A stretch of DNA of 64,000 bases from Symbiodinium natans. Lineage: Eukaryota > Sar > Dinophyceae > Suessiales > Symbiodiniaceae. The notes under the pieces are model-generated. The model was not told the DNA's origin. It saw nothing but the letters and a program-made list of their open reading frames with translations, and did not search any database. Both the position numbers and the translations under genes were made by a program. Shown here in pieces: positions 16,019-26,476 of this stretch; within the stretch, counting starts at the first letter, position 1; every line of letters begins with the position of its first letter. Location: NCBI GenBank assembly GCA_905221605.1, contig CAJNDS010002512.1, positions 1,124,360 through 1,188,359 of the forward strand, given 5' to 3'.

Positions 16019-18135
16019 GCGCTAAGCTTGAGGAAGCTGTAGATTTCTAGAGCTTGTGTTCGGAAGTGCATGATGCCAAAAATTCGTCGATGTCCGCAGG
16101 GTGGTACTTTCTTGGGCGAAGATGCGAAGACATGACTGACCGCACAAGACGTGAAGACGCGAAGGAAGACGTGAGTTTCCGGAGATCCAGGCTTCCAAAA
16201 GTTCAGACGCTGCTAATACTTGCAGTCATAGACCGGCGCTTAGACTCAGCATCTCAAACACTCCGCTATAATATTACACACCTCCTGTGTGGTCCCTGGG
16301 CCCAGACAGCCTCGACACCTGAAGCAGAGTGGCCAACCCTTGAAGACAGGCCTTGGGTTCCGGGGGTTTCTGGCTGTGGCTTTATTGGGCAGCGGCGCAA
16401 CTTGGAAGATTCAGGCATCAGGACAAATGAGCACGTTCTCGCCGATTTTGAGACAGCAATAAATTTGTGCAGACATCGCCACGCCCCCAAGGGGTGCCGG
16501 CCAGGTGCAACAGTTCCGAAGAAAAGAAGGGAGCCTTTTCGGAAAAGATGTGCAGGCTGTACAAGACACTCCGTAAGCCATAAGCTGGCCCCGCCTCTTT
16601 CAACCTCCAACTAGGCACATCACAGATTGTAAGGGTCTCATCGGCCAACGGTTCAGCACTTGTGTTGGGGTGCTCAGGTGAAACCCACATGAGCGGAGTG
16701 CATTTGCGATGTGACATGCCTACTATACACGCAAGTTTAGAATCAAGTTGAAACAGGGCCCGCTTGTTGTTAGACGGACCTTTGAAGGGAAACCTGTTCG
16801 TCAAGCTGCGTCATTGGACTTTCCATGCTGAGGGGTTTGCTCCTATTTGGGTGAAATACAATGATGGCTCTGGAGGAAGACAAGCAAGGGAGCTTCGGAA
16901 AGAGTCTACAGAATGCGTCTGGAGGCTCTCTTCTGAAGCCTTATTTCTGGCGAATCCCTTGCTGATCCCTGCCTGCCATCATAGCTGCTTACCTTTCATA
17001 ATGCCCTGTGCCCGGCCGGACATTCTGAACGGGGGCAACTTAAATCTCAACTAGGAGAGGATGGGGAGGGCACGACAACCACGGTACTATTTGGAAGCCC
17101 AAGACCGAAGCACCTAAATGCCCCAAGTTCGAAACAATCCAATGAAATCCCGAAATGACCTGCGGCTTTCTGCCATGTCCTCAGTCCACCCTATTCCCTT
17201 CAGCTTCAACAAAACCAAAAAAGACTCAGATGTCCAGCATGCCATAACAATGCTGAGCAGAACAGCAAAAACAAATCTTGCTGCGAGCTAAGGACAGGCT
17301 TGGCACCGCCGGACTTGAACACTTGCTTCCGGACATGCCCCGGCGCTTAGAATTTGTTGGCTCGTACGGGTTTGACTTGTCGCATGCAATTCTGACTTTG
17401 GATGCAGGGTTCAGGTTTCTAAGGGATGGTTGTGTCTGTTTGTGCGCGCATGTCTTTGCAAATTGCGGCGGTGTTATAGTTGAAGACTAGGCCAATAAGG
17501 CTCTTTCCAACTTGAAAGATTTGGGGCTTAGATCTGGGGGCATTGTGGTTGACGCCTTAAACTCCAGAATCCGGAAGCCCCGGCTTTCAAGAAAGAAATG
17601 TCATGTGCAGAGGGTTCCCTGGACTGTGAGAAGTATTACAGACTGCGTGCTAGCTCCAGAAAAGCCTGATGAAAATCCCTCAGCGTCTGGTCTCTTAACT
17701 TATCTGGCTAATGTACGGTAGGGATTTCTGAAGATGAATGGGCATGGTGTTGCCCTTTCTTTTGTATCGCTACCTGCTGTTCTGCGACTTTCAAAGAATT
17801 GTGTGGGGCACCCCTATTGAATCGGGTTACACGCAAGTATGCGAAGTTCGTTCCCGGAGGATCTTGAGAGGTGAGAAAACACCAAAACCAAAGAAGAAGG
17901 CCTGGGAACCTCAGACTCTCCAGCCTCAAGGGTTGGCCAGATTCCAGAATTTTCTGGAGCTCGGCGCTTGCTATAAATTCCTTCAAAACTTTGCTTTCGT
18001 AAACCCTAAGCCCTAACCCACGAGCTGCCCTAATGCAGTTTGTGGGGGAGGGGGGGGGGGGGGGGGGGGGGGGGTGGGGCTATAGATACTAAAGCCAGCA
18101 CAACGTCCAGAGTTATTTCCGAGTTCACTTCACAG
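16019..18135. other. no gene confirmed
   Basis: Two + frames look mildly protein-like and may contain exons: 16764-17054 (with FVKLRHWTFHAEGFAPIWVK) and 17278-17490 (with PRRLEFVGSYGFDLSHAIL). Neither has a recognised domain or firm boundaries. Confidence 0.35.
18050..18074 (+). repeat. G25 homopolymer
   Basis: An uninterrupted run of 25 G within a G-rich block at 18044-18079. It follows a degenerate telomere-like stretch (18000-18020). Confidence 0.95.
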
Positions 18136-18250
18136 TTTCAAAGTCAAGAAGTTCGAAGTTCGAGGCTACGCCCATCACAACGCAGAGCCCCGCGAGCAGT
18201 TCTTCACCACCGAGGTTGCCGACAGCTTTATGTACATGATTAGACGCAAA
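18136..18250 (+). CDS. candidate exon, unknown conserved-looking protein
   Basis: Reads FKVKKFEVRGYAHHNAEPRE then QFFTTEVADSFMYMIRRK, with strong C/G third positions (GCC, GAC, CGC, GAG, TTC). The acceptor would be AG at 18134-18135. The 3' end is uncertain; GA and GC donors lie at 18243-18247. I do not recognise the family. It lies 1 kb upstream of the iron permease on the same strand but need not belong to it. Confidence 0.45.
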
Positions 18251-19140
18251 TCGCACCCATTGTCTGCAGGCGGCGATGATGGCAGCGCCTGTGGAAGGTG
18301 CCCTAGAGGCTCTTCAGACACTAAGGCCCGAAAGGGTTCAAGCTTGCTGTTTGTTCTCCTTCCTGGACATGGGATGCAGGGTTTAAGATGCTTAGAAAGA
18401 CCTTTGCAAGCCAGGATGGCACGGTGTCTTTGATTGATTCTCTAGTTTCTTTACGCTCTATGCACGCCATGCCAGTCGATGATCTGCGGGATGTAACACT
18501 CACTGTGTAAGCTTGGTAACAGTTCAGCTTTTGGGGAAGGGGGAAGGGGGGAAGGACGGAAGGGGTTCAAGTCGGCGTGCTTCATTGCTCGTGTTAGAAT
18601 GCTGACTGGCTGGCACTGACTGGGTTGTTTTGTTGTGTCAGAATGCCTGCCGACGAGCGCACTGCACTGAATGTTGGTTAGGGGTCGCGACATGTATTTT
18701 CCGACCTTTTTGTCAAGAGATGGGGCGCCGCGCATCTTGCTGCACATGCTCATTGTCAATTGGCGATGTTTGCGGGCTCTACATCTTCCTACATACGAAC
18801 TGTCAAATAGCCACTAGAGAGGTGTGACATCGCTTGTATTTGTAGGTCTTTAGGATGTTGTCGGTTCATGGCGCCTCTTTGCGTGGGCCTGGCCTTATGG
18901 CTCCTAGCTTGATTGCACGTGCCGATTCTACAGGTTCTGCGTTGTTTTCTCATCGAGTCTATCACGGTTAGCTGCTATCATTGGGATGAGGTCCCGGCAA
19001 GTTTGCTGCAAGCCCTATGCCCTGTGCCTCCTTCAGAGCGAACACTTCGAAGCCATTCTGTACGAGGGTGGAAGCATAGGGGAAGGCTCAAGGACCCATA
19101 ATAACATTGAAGTCGCGGCACCCACGACCGGAAAGCGCAA
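18251..19140. other. upstream flank of iron permease; no gene confirmed
   Basis: The frame of the permease stays open upstream to an ATG at 18986, but the sequence before 19223 lacks the gene's codon bias. No TATA box or TTTT-box promoter can be supported. Confidence 0.4.
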
Positions 19141-19163
19141 CGATTTTCAGCTTAAGGCTCAAG
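19141..19163 (+). other. possible decayed spliced-leader relic
   Basis: CGATTTTCAGCTTAAG (19141-19156) resembles the 3' part of the dinoflagellate spliced leader (CCATTTTGGCTCAAG) with one insertion and three mismatches. It is followed directly by GCTCAAG (19157-19163), identical to the leader's last seven bases. It lies 60 bp before the permease ATG. Such tandem decayed leaders mark genes re-inserted from mRNA. The match is short and could be chance. Confidence 0.3.
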
Positions 19164-19222
19164 CGTCGAACTCTTTTCCAGAAGACCCTGCGTCGAACCC
19201 CCCCAAAAGACCCGCACCTGCC

Positions 19223-20548
19223 ATGTCCTGTATGTCCTCCACTCGTGCGCTCCTGCTTGCCGCAGTGTTCGGCTTGGCCCAGGCCATGCCAAACACCACG
19301 GGCAAGATCTGCCAGTGGGGCTGCTACGACGAGGAGGATGAGGCTTGCCACGCGGGCCTCACGAACATGCAGTGCGCGGAGATCTACGGCCATGTCGAGT
19401 GGATCCAGGTGTGCGACTGTGTCGATGAGGCGACCGGCCTTCGCGACAACGTCACGGTGGCCGCTCCGAGGTTGGAGACGGCCAACATCTATTTCTCCGT
19501 GCCGGCCTTCGTCGTCCTCTTCCGCGAGAGCTTGGAGGTGGTCATCGTTCTTGCGATCATCATGCAGTTCCTGACCAAGATGAAGAATGATGGGCTTCTC
19601 GAGCAGAAGCTGTTCTACAAGTTCCGGCGGGAGGTCTACGTGGGCGCAAGCCTTGGCTTCGCCGTCTGCTTGCTTTTTGGAGTGGGCTTCTTGGCCCTCG
19701 CCTCCTTGACCTACCAGCTCTTCGAGGGCGACAATGAGCGCATCTTCCAGTTCTGCATGATGAGCCTCACCTGCATTGTTCTGACCTTCCTTGCTGTGAA
19801 CTTCTATAAGATGATCTACACGAAGGAGGCGCATGAGCGAAAGATGAAGAAGCAGATGGAGGAGACGCTCGAGGCGTCCCGCGCCGCGGAGTCCGGAGAC
19901 GAGGTGGGCTTTGGCCGGAAGCACGCCTTCTTCGTCCTGGCCTTCACGACCGGGCTGCGGGAAGGCCTCGAGTCCATCGTCTTCCTGGTGGGCGTCATCT
20001 CGGATGTCAAGGATCTCAGCTCCCTGCCGCTGCCCATCATCACTGCACTCGTCCTGGCCCGCATCGTTGGCTGCATCTTTTTCCAGGGAACCAAGGGCCT
20101 GAAGGTCGACTGGTTCATGCGCATCTCCGCCGTGCTGCTCATGAGCATCGCAGCCGGTTTCTTTTCCTCTTCCATGCACCAGCTTCAGGAACTGGATGTG
20201 TTTGGCGTCTGGAGCCCGCGAAGCGAGAGGCCCTGGCAGAACGTGAACGTTTGGGACGCCACCGACTGCTGCAACGACAAGACCAACCGCTTCTTTGTCC
20301 TCATGCGGGCCATCTTCGGCTGGCAGGACCAGGCCACTCCTATTGAGATCTTCGCCTACATCTTCTACTGGATTCTGGCAACCCTGCTCGTCTCCCTGAT
20401 GATCTGGCGGGCCAAGAAGCAGCTCGCAAAGATGCTTGAGAAGTGGCGCGTGCTGGATGAGGAGGAGGCAGCCAAGGAGGCCCTTAAAGAGGCGAAGGAG
20501 GAGGCTACAGGGGAGGCTACGGAGAAAGACGGCGCTGCTGCCATCTGA
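19223..20548 (+). CDS. FTR1-family high-affinity iron permease
   Basis: A 441-residue membrane protein that, in its family, moves Fe3+ across the plasma or vacuolar membrane, in fungi and some algae coupled to a multicopper ferroxidase. Seen: signal peptide at 1-21 (ALLLAAVFGLAQA); a Cys-rich N-terminal segment at 30-66 with Cys 30, 34, 42, 51, 64 and 66; seven hydrophobic segments near 92-118, 138-163, 174-197, 234-258, 269-290, 297-317 and 375-396; RESLE at 101-105 in segment 1 and REGLE at 246-250 in segment 4, the two RExxE iron-binding motifs; and an acidic, Lys-rich C-terminal tail. The length is close to fungal Ftr1. The start at 19223 is chosen because the signal peptide and GC-rich codon use begin there; an upstream in-frame ATG at 18986 would add 79 atypical residues. 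No introns. No ferroxidase is seen nearby. Confidence 0.93.
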   Translation: MSCMSSTRALLLAAVFGLAQAMPNTTGKICQWGCYDEEDEACHAGLTNMQCAEIYGHVEWIQVCDCVDEATGLRDNVTVAAPRLETANIYFSVPAFVVLFRESLEVVIVLAIIMQFLTKMKNDGLLEQKLFYKFRREVYVGASLGFAVCLLFGVGFLALASLTYQLFEGDNERIFQFCMMSLTCIVLTFLAVNFYKMIYTKEAHERKMKKQMEETLEASRAAESGDEVGFGRKHAFFVLAFTTGLREGLESIVFLVGVISDVKDLSSLPLPIITALVLARIVGCIFFQGTKGLKVDWFMRISAVLLMSIAAGFFSSSMHQLQELDVFGVWSPRSERPWQNVNVWDATDCCNDKTNRFFVLMRAIFGWQDQATPIEIFAYIFYWILATLLVSLMIWRAKKQLAKMLEKWRVLDEEEAAKEALKEAKEEATGEATEKDGAAAI

Positions 20549-20724
20549 AGCTCAACTTGCTTCACCCACACGGCGGCACTTGAGCTTCAAGCCTGGGGGC
20601 TTTTGGGGGGTAATTGGGGTTTAGGGTTTACTTTCAGCCGCGCTTGGCCTGACAAAAAGGCGAGGTTTTCCCAAGAGGAGCCTCCAGGCTTGTTAGGTTT
20701 TTTTTCCGGTGCGTTCATTTTCCA
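20549..20724. other. 3' flank of iron permease
   Basis: Includes GGGTTTAGGGTTTAC at 20617-20631, a telomere-like motif on the G-rich strand. No canonical polyadenylation signal is evident, as is usual for dinoflagellates. Confidence 0.5.
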
Positions 20725-20750
20725 CGCCAGTCTGGATCACCAGACTGGCG
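20725..20750. repeat. perfect 11-bp stem-loop downstream of the permease
   Basis: CGCCAGTCTGG, loop ATCA, then CCAGACTGGCG. It lies 177 bp after the stop codon. It could mark a transcript 3' region or be the remnant of an inverted element. Confidence 0.9.
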
Positions 20751-21329
20751 CCGCACTATTGCTGGCCGATTCTGGACGCCCTTGTCTGAGGGTAGCAAAG
20801 GAGCTGCCCTAGGCCCGTTCATCCTTTTCACGGGCATCTCTTCGTCGCGTGGCCCTCCAGGGGCTTCCTTATGCTCGCCACGAGCACTGAAGCGCTGCAG
20901 GGGTTGAGTCCTTGGAGGAGTCTTGAGTCCTTGGAGGGCCTCGTGCTTTGTGCGTGCATTGCGGGAAATCTCGTTCCAAGGGGCTCCGAAGTTGTAAAGG
21001 GTACCTCGGGCAGGGCTGCCGGGCAGATCTAGATTCAACTCAAAATGGGATTGACCCCCGCATCCCTTAAGGACTAAACCCTACTACACAGCCAAGACAT
21101 GTCAGCTGCCATTGGCCCCCCTGCACCGTTGCCCATCATGGCCTCCGGTCGACAGCGGACCATGGACACCGTTTTTGGTGTAAATAGGGATTTGAATTAG
21201 GGTACGTCTTGGATGTTTGCTGCGTGGTTCTAGAAGCGTCTGCCGTCGACCGTTTTGTGCCACCGTCGCCCCGTTCCAATGCACCTCGTTTATCAAGGAC
21301 CCTTGAAGCGTTAGGAAGGACAGAAAGAA

Positions 21330-21346
21330 CCCTAAACCCTAAACCC
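21330..21346 (+). repeat. telomere-like CCCTAAA repeats
   Basis: Two exact units plus CCC. Similar short or degenerate copies are scattered through the window, for example at 27963-27976 and 33511. Confidence 0.8.
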
Positions 21347-23064
21347 TCCATGAGCCTTCCAGTGCAACCCCCCAAGCCCCAGAAGGTCAGACTCCGGGGG
21401 TCCTCGTCGTGACGCCCCCCACTTCTTTGGCCGTGGACTTTCGCCAATTCGGCGAAGATCCGGCAAGGAACCCTAAGCCCTAAACGCAACCCGAACCCTA
21501 ACCCCCCAAAAAGTAACAGAGTAGGGCGGTAGGAGGTGTTCACCCAGACCTCTGGTGGGAGATATCGATTTGTAATTGGTGTGAGCACCTCCGGCCGTGC
21601 ATCCGAGGAAGCCTCTTTCGTTCGTTGTTTTTGTATACGGTCTTTAGGGTGTGTTTTTATTACATTGTAAGGGTTTCATAGCCAGGGTTGTGCTCTTAGG
21701 GGTTCTACTTCTCGGATGTGCTTTGTGAGTTGTACATGTCCAGGGCGCGCTGCATTGATGTTGTTTTCCTGCGGTCGTCCTTGATGACCAGCCCACTCGA
21801 AGAGAGAGAAAAAAAAAAAAAGCCCTGCAGATGAAGTTTAAGTCCGCAAGTCCACACTCCCCGCAGACAGGTCGTACGAAAGTGGTTGCTCTCTTGGTAT
21901 GCTTGGGAGACTGTAACGGGTGGCTTCGACTTCCTCATGCGGTACGACCCTGCTACGACATGCCCCATCCGGCTGACAGGTCTGTAGGCTTTGCGCTGCA
22001 CGCGCTGAGCTCTCGGCCACCCAGCTCGCAGAGCGCCGGGAATCCTAGATATCGTAAACTCAACGGCGACACTCTGACACGTTTCATGCCAAGGCTGCAA
22101 CAGCGCCCTACATCCTGACTGTCACGTTGTGTTGCAGCTTGCTGTGACGGTTCAGAGAGAAGGGTACTTTCACAGGCTGCTGAGTCACCACTTCACGCTT
22201 GCAGCGTTTTTTTGTTTCGCATCGAGCAGCATGCTGTTATTGAAGCCAGCCACGCCTGCATGTGGTTAGGAGCTTCGGCGCATGAGTGCGAAGATTTAGA
22301 GGTATTGAGCAGCATGGTGGTCCCGGCTTTCCTTCAGAGACTGCTAGTTTTACCAGGGCCGCCCGCTGAGGGACTTTGTTTTGGGTTGAAGCTGTGGTTA
22401 CTTGGCTAGAAGAGGCCACCCATCGATTTCTGCACCGATGTTTTCCTGGACTGGTCTGCGGCTGAGGATGTTGATTTTGGTGGTCGATGTGACACAATGT
22501 CTTACAGTATGGGGTTTTTACCACCCTTGTTCTTGGGGTCCTTACACCCGCAGTGCTGTCGGTTTCAAGACTTGAAGGGCTCATCACTCACGTTCTGGTC
22601 TATTGGCTCGGGTTGAGGGCAGTTGCGAAATCCTCTGCTGAAAGCGCCGAGTTCAGAGGACGCCATCTTCCCGGAAGTGCATGGACGTGAGCCCTCGTTG
22701 AATCAAGAAAAATGGAATGGTCTGCCAAACTTAGGGCTGCACTTCTCCTTGACCCAGCCACATTCTGAGCCTAACCACCCCAAGCCATCATGCATTGGAA
22801 AGTAACGGTAACCGTCACACTACCCGATCAGACCGAACCGAGCCTTAAATCCGCTACATCGTGAACCAAACTTGCACGCTCCAAGATCACCAGCCTCCAT
22901 CTTGCACAGCCACACGGGGCCCCAAAGGGCGTCGGGGAGCCCAGCAAAGGCTTCCGTTCAGGCCCGAGGTGGGCGTGCACCTCTTGCGGGCTGAAGATGT
23001 GGTGGAGACCCGGGCAGAAGGTTCCGGATTCCTGTTGCGACTTCGCGTCTGGGCTTTCTCCGTG

Positions 23065-23080
23065 CCCCCCCCCCCCCCCC
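23065..23080 (+). repeat. C16 homopolymer
   Basis: Sixteen consecutive C. Confidence 0.95.
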
Positions 23081-23556
23081 AATTTCATAAAACTGGTGGT
23101 GGACTCCTAAACACTGGCAAAACCGTTAAGCCTCTGGTCTCTTGCCATGGGCAAAAGTGTGTTTTCTGCTCTAGCTGCACAAGAACATCATGACGCTGCT
23201 TGATCCACGCGTTCCCTCACGACTTTTGCAGGCTGTGGCAAGAAGCATTGGTGCCTGGGGACTGCTGGATGACCAGCATGGTGGCCCAGCACTGTCCTGT
23301 GACCTTCTCGGAATTCTTTGGCAGCTGGGACGTAGGGCACGGGACTGCGGTGCTGGCAGGGTGCGCACGCAGCTCCTTTCTAGGGAGGCTGCAGCGTTTT
23401 CATCGCAGTTTCCTGTAGCAGTCACCAGCGATGAGTTAGGGTTTTTCGACAAGGAGGAGAACAAGTCAGGGGATGCTTTTGCTACAACGACATGATTGCA
23501 CTCCGTTTTGACATTGAGAACAAGCAAACTTAAGCAAGTCTGTGGCCATGTTTGTT

Positions 23557-23669
23557 CGTCTGTGTCTGTGTCTGTGTCTCTGTCTGTGTCTGTGTCTGAG
23601 TCTGTGTCTGTGTCTGTGTGTGTGTGTGTGTGGCTGTCTGTGTGGCTGTCTGTGTGGCTGTCTGTGTTG
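23557..23669 (+). repeat. (TGTGTC)n / (TGTGTGGC)n microsatellite
   Basis: Hexamer TGTGTC units, then TG dinucleotides, then TGTCTGTGTGGC units. The long frames on both strands here are repeat artefacts. Confidence 0.95.
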
Positions 23670-23948
23670 TGGTGGGGTGTGGTGTTGTGCTTCGTTTTTC
23701 TTTTAATACCGACAAGGGAGGTAGGACAGGAAAACGAAGGGTTAACAAAGAAGCAAATGGAAGAAATACACCCCAAACCCTGGAAGCCGGAATGCTCGAA
23801 TCCTAACACTTGGACAGTGGGTGCAGGCAGGCTTTCCTGCCCAGCCAAACGGCAATGAAATTCAGCGAGCACCTGCCCAAGCCCTCAGCCACACGGTGCA
23901 CCTGCAGCAAACCTCAATCCCCCGAAGCCAGAAACACGGACTTGTCAG

Positions 23949-24010
23949 GTTGCCGCACGTGCTGGATGCTGTGTCCAAGGGCGTGCCTGCGGCTCTCTTC
24001 GACCTCGGGG
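23949..24010 (+). CDS. candidate exon, unknown protein
   Basis: After AG at 23947-23948 it reads LPHVLDAVSKGVPAALFDLG with consistent G/C third positions. A GT donor (GGG G|GTGGGA) is possible near 24010. It is helix-like and may be an enzyme fragment, but no family is recognised. Confidence 0.4.
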
Positions 24011-25239
24011 GTGGGAAGCCCAATCGGTATGGTGCTGATTGACCTGAAAAAACGATTCTTTTGCAAAGGCTCTTTCAACCCATGTCGACAAAGGTGCTTG
24101 TTAGAGCTCGGGGCGGCGATTTCGGATTTTCGGGTTTTGGGCGCGGACGTACAAGTTCTCGCTGTACAAGTATCGAGGAGGCTAAGCATCTCCAAACCAG
24201 TCAGGGGATCAGGAGTTAGGCTTCCTGCAGAACCCAGATGCAGGAAGGGGGCACATGAGCAGCCAGTCTCTCAAGGAAGGTTGAAGTTCGGCCTTAAAAA
24301 CTAAACTAGTAACTAAAACGGATTGAGGTAACGACGGCGCCGGCTTGTTAGGTACTTTCGCCCAGGAACAGGCCACGAATTGATCCAGGATGGTCTCAGC
24401 CGAAGTGCTAAGTCAAAGAGGCTTCCTCAACGGAGAGGTCTACCCGGGACCGATCTGCCTATAGTCGAAACCTTGACCAAAAAATGAGCTCACTCCGAAC
24501 TCCTCAAGCATAAGTGCTCTTGCCAAAGCTGCGCGCAAGGACAGTATACCTGGACGAAGACTGGGGATGCCAGCAGCCTCAGATGTTCACACCCAAAGCA
24601 CTGCCAGAAAATACCTTCCAAAAGTCTTCCACGAAGTTGAGGGGATTTGTGGGGCTTGGGGTTCTGAGTTCTGTTAGCAACCAGTGCGTGCCGTGCTGCC
24701 GGGCTAGCTCGTTCGGAAATGGTCGGGTGAGCAAGGTACGCATGATAAAATCGGAGTCTCATCGCATCGCATGATAGAGCAGGACTGGGTAGTGGCATGA
24801 ATGGATCGGCTTGGGTCTCGTGATCCTGTCCGCGTCTCATGCTAATCCGACAAAACCGAACTACTCTGCAGGTCACCCTGGATAGAGTGAGACCTCTGGC
24901 TACAAACTCTGAAGCCAACCCAGTTTGCCTGATCCAAAGCCCCGGCAAAGCTGAAATTTTAATCTGGGTCAACACAGCAGATCCCTTGCTAGTTCCATTC
25001 CTTCAACATACGAATCACAAACAGTCTCTGGAGTCGGACATATATACACTGATTATTGAAGTATCCCTGCTTGAGCTTATAGGCTTAGGCTGTCACTGCA
25101 CCTGAGGGTTACGGGCTAAACGATGGTTGGGTCGCCAATGCCGAGGCTTTGCCTCCTGGGGCTGTGCGAATTACGAGCTGGCCTGAAGTCGTGGCCTTTC
25201 GCTTAGCAGGCTTAGCACCAGTTTAGGAGGCGAGATCAG
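24011..25239. other. no gene confirmed
   Basis: A 161-aa minus-strand frame at 24490-24975 and a + frame at 24839-25105 show no domain or codon bias. No repeats of note. Confidence 0.4.
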
Positions 25240-25360
25240 GCGAGTTAAGATACGCATAACAGACGACGAAGCCGTCCCCACGTGGGTGAAGCTTTTTGAG
25301 CATGGGCTGTCTGTGCTCATGACGAACTACCCTACAGAGAGGGATTTTCATTGGCTGTGA
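25240..25360 (+). CDS. possible 3' exon of a glycerophosphodiester phosphodiesterase-like gene
   Basis: Reads VKIRITDDEAVPTWVKLFEH then GLSVLMTNYPTE. The pattern (acidic pair)-E-(about 11 residues)-hydrophobic-x-x-G-hydrophobic-x-x-hydrophobic-hydrophobic-T-(N/D)-x-P is the hallmark of the last strand and helix of GDPD-family TIM barrels, where it follows WTVND. The frame stops at 25358-25360. Upstream catalytic motifs (HRG, ExD) were not found, so this may be a fragment or a chance match. Confidence 0.35.
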
Positions 25361-26321
25361 CAGGTGTCGTTTCGTTGATTTGTATGGGGGTGGGCTTGTA
25401 TGTTGACGCTAGTAGCTTTGTGGGAATATCATGATGGCAGAATAGGTGTTCATCCCATTCTCCATCTCTATTGTTTTTGTATTTTGTTCTCTCTCCCTCT
25501 CTCTGTCTCTCTCTCTCCCTCCCTCCCTCCCTCCCTCCCTCGCTCCCTCTCTGCTTCAGCAGCAGCCACACACCGGCTCCTCCACTCGTGGCCCTGGCTT
25601 TGCCTGTGCCTTCAAGTTCTGTTTATTGGGCCCCACCCCCCCCCAACCTGAGGTCCCAGGCACATGTCAGCAGCGACAATTTCGCAGCACGCAGAGGCAG
25701 AGCATCTAATACTGCACACAGCATCTCGTCACAGCCTGTCGGCTCATGCCTAGGTGCTGCAACCCTGATCCTGAAAGATCTCAGGGACAATGCCGAGAAA
25801 ACCTTGTCATGAAATTGGAATTGTTTCGCTTCCTCTGAGAGCCATTCACCCTAGGCCGACACAATAGAAGCCCGTGGCCGGATAGGGGCACTAGGCGTCC
25901 ACCAGCTTTGGTGTCAGAGCAAATCACGTGGCGCAGGGGCGTCTGCAACAGAATGTCAGGACAATCTGAGGTGTCGGTTTTGACAAAGGATGGGCAAACA
26001 GTGTTGGTACTTGTACACTTGTGCTGCCGCGCCGGACAAGTATAGTGCCTGTAGGGCAGGAAGGCTAGGGCATGGGAGGACAGCCATAAAGAGTTGACTC
26101 AAACTTCCAAAAAGCCCTTCGCTCTTTGTCTTGCTGAAGGCCTGGGCCCAGCAGCTTCCTGTCACAGCCCCAGAATAAGCTTGAGGCTAAGGCACGTGTG
26201 AGGAGCTTATGCTATCAATTCTGAGGATTCGGGTTTTGGTGGGGGTCCGGAATTTGGGGAGGGTTGGTGCCCAGCCCCAGAGGCGTTTGTGGAGTGGCAC
26301 ATGGTTGGTTTTTTCACAAAG
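25361..26321. other. no gene confirmed
   Basis: Contains a CT-rich microsatellite at 25488-25552. The frames over it are serine/leucine/proline artefacts. Confidence 0.4.
25488..25552 (+). repeat. (CT)n/(CCCT)n microsatellite
   Basis: CTCTCCCTCTCTCTG followed by seven CCCT-type units. Confidence 0.95.
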
Positions 26322-26440
26322 GATGGCGGATGCCTTGTGAAGAAGGGCAGTCCGACAAGCAAATTGCCGGCATTCTGCTGGAGAGCCGCCCACTGATGCG
26401 GATGATGGGGCTGAACAAACTGACAAGTATCGCCAAGGGT
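26322..26440 (+). CDS. candidate exon, unknown helical protein
   Basis: After AG at 26320-26321 it reads WRMPCEEGQSDKQIAGILLE then SRPLMRMMGLNKLTSIAKG, a coherent amphipathic sequence. A GT donor (AAG G|GTGTGG) near 26440 is plausible. No family is recognised. Confidence 0.35.
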
Positions 26441-26476
26441 GTGGAAGGTGTGACAGGGAGAGAAGCATGAACTGGA

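Larger units (their letters stand above)
20751..23948. other. no gene confirmed
   Basis: Contains telomere-like CCCTAAACCCTAAACCC at 21330-21346 and degenerate copies at 21470-21507, a C16 run at 23065-23080, and a moderately protein-like + frame at 23190-23340 (ARSIGAWGLLDDQHGGPALS). No domain is recognised. Confidence 0.4.

Noticed and set aside
19085-19092. GGCTCAAG as a spliced-leader relic (also at 28349-28356 and 59812-59819)
   Set aside because: Eight-base matches alone without the preceding CCATTTT; too frequent in this window to mean anything.
18986-19222. 79-codon upstream extension of the permease
   Set aside because: In frame with an ATG, but it precedes the signal peptide, lacks the gene's codon bias and has no similarity to the family.
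19088-20179. 363-codon minus-strand open frame
   Set aside because: It is the antisense shadow of the iron permease; its Asp/Glu/His-rich translation has no domain, whereas the + strand gives a clear FTR1 protein.
23171-23872. 233-codon minus-strand frame
   Set aside because: Its centre is the Thr/Asp/His translation of a TG/TC microsatellite, and the flanks show no domain.
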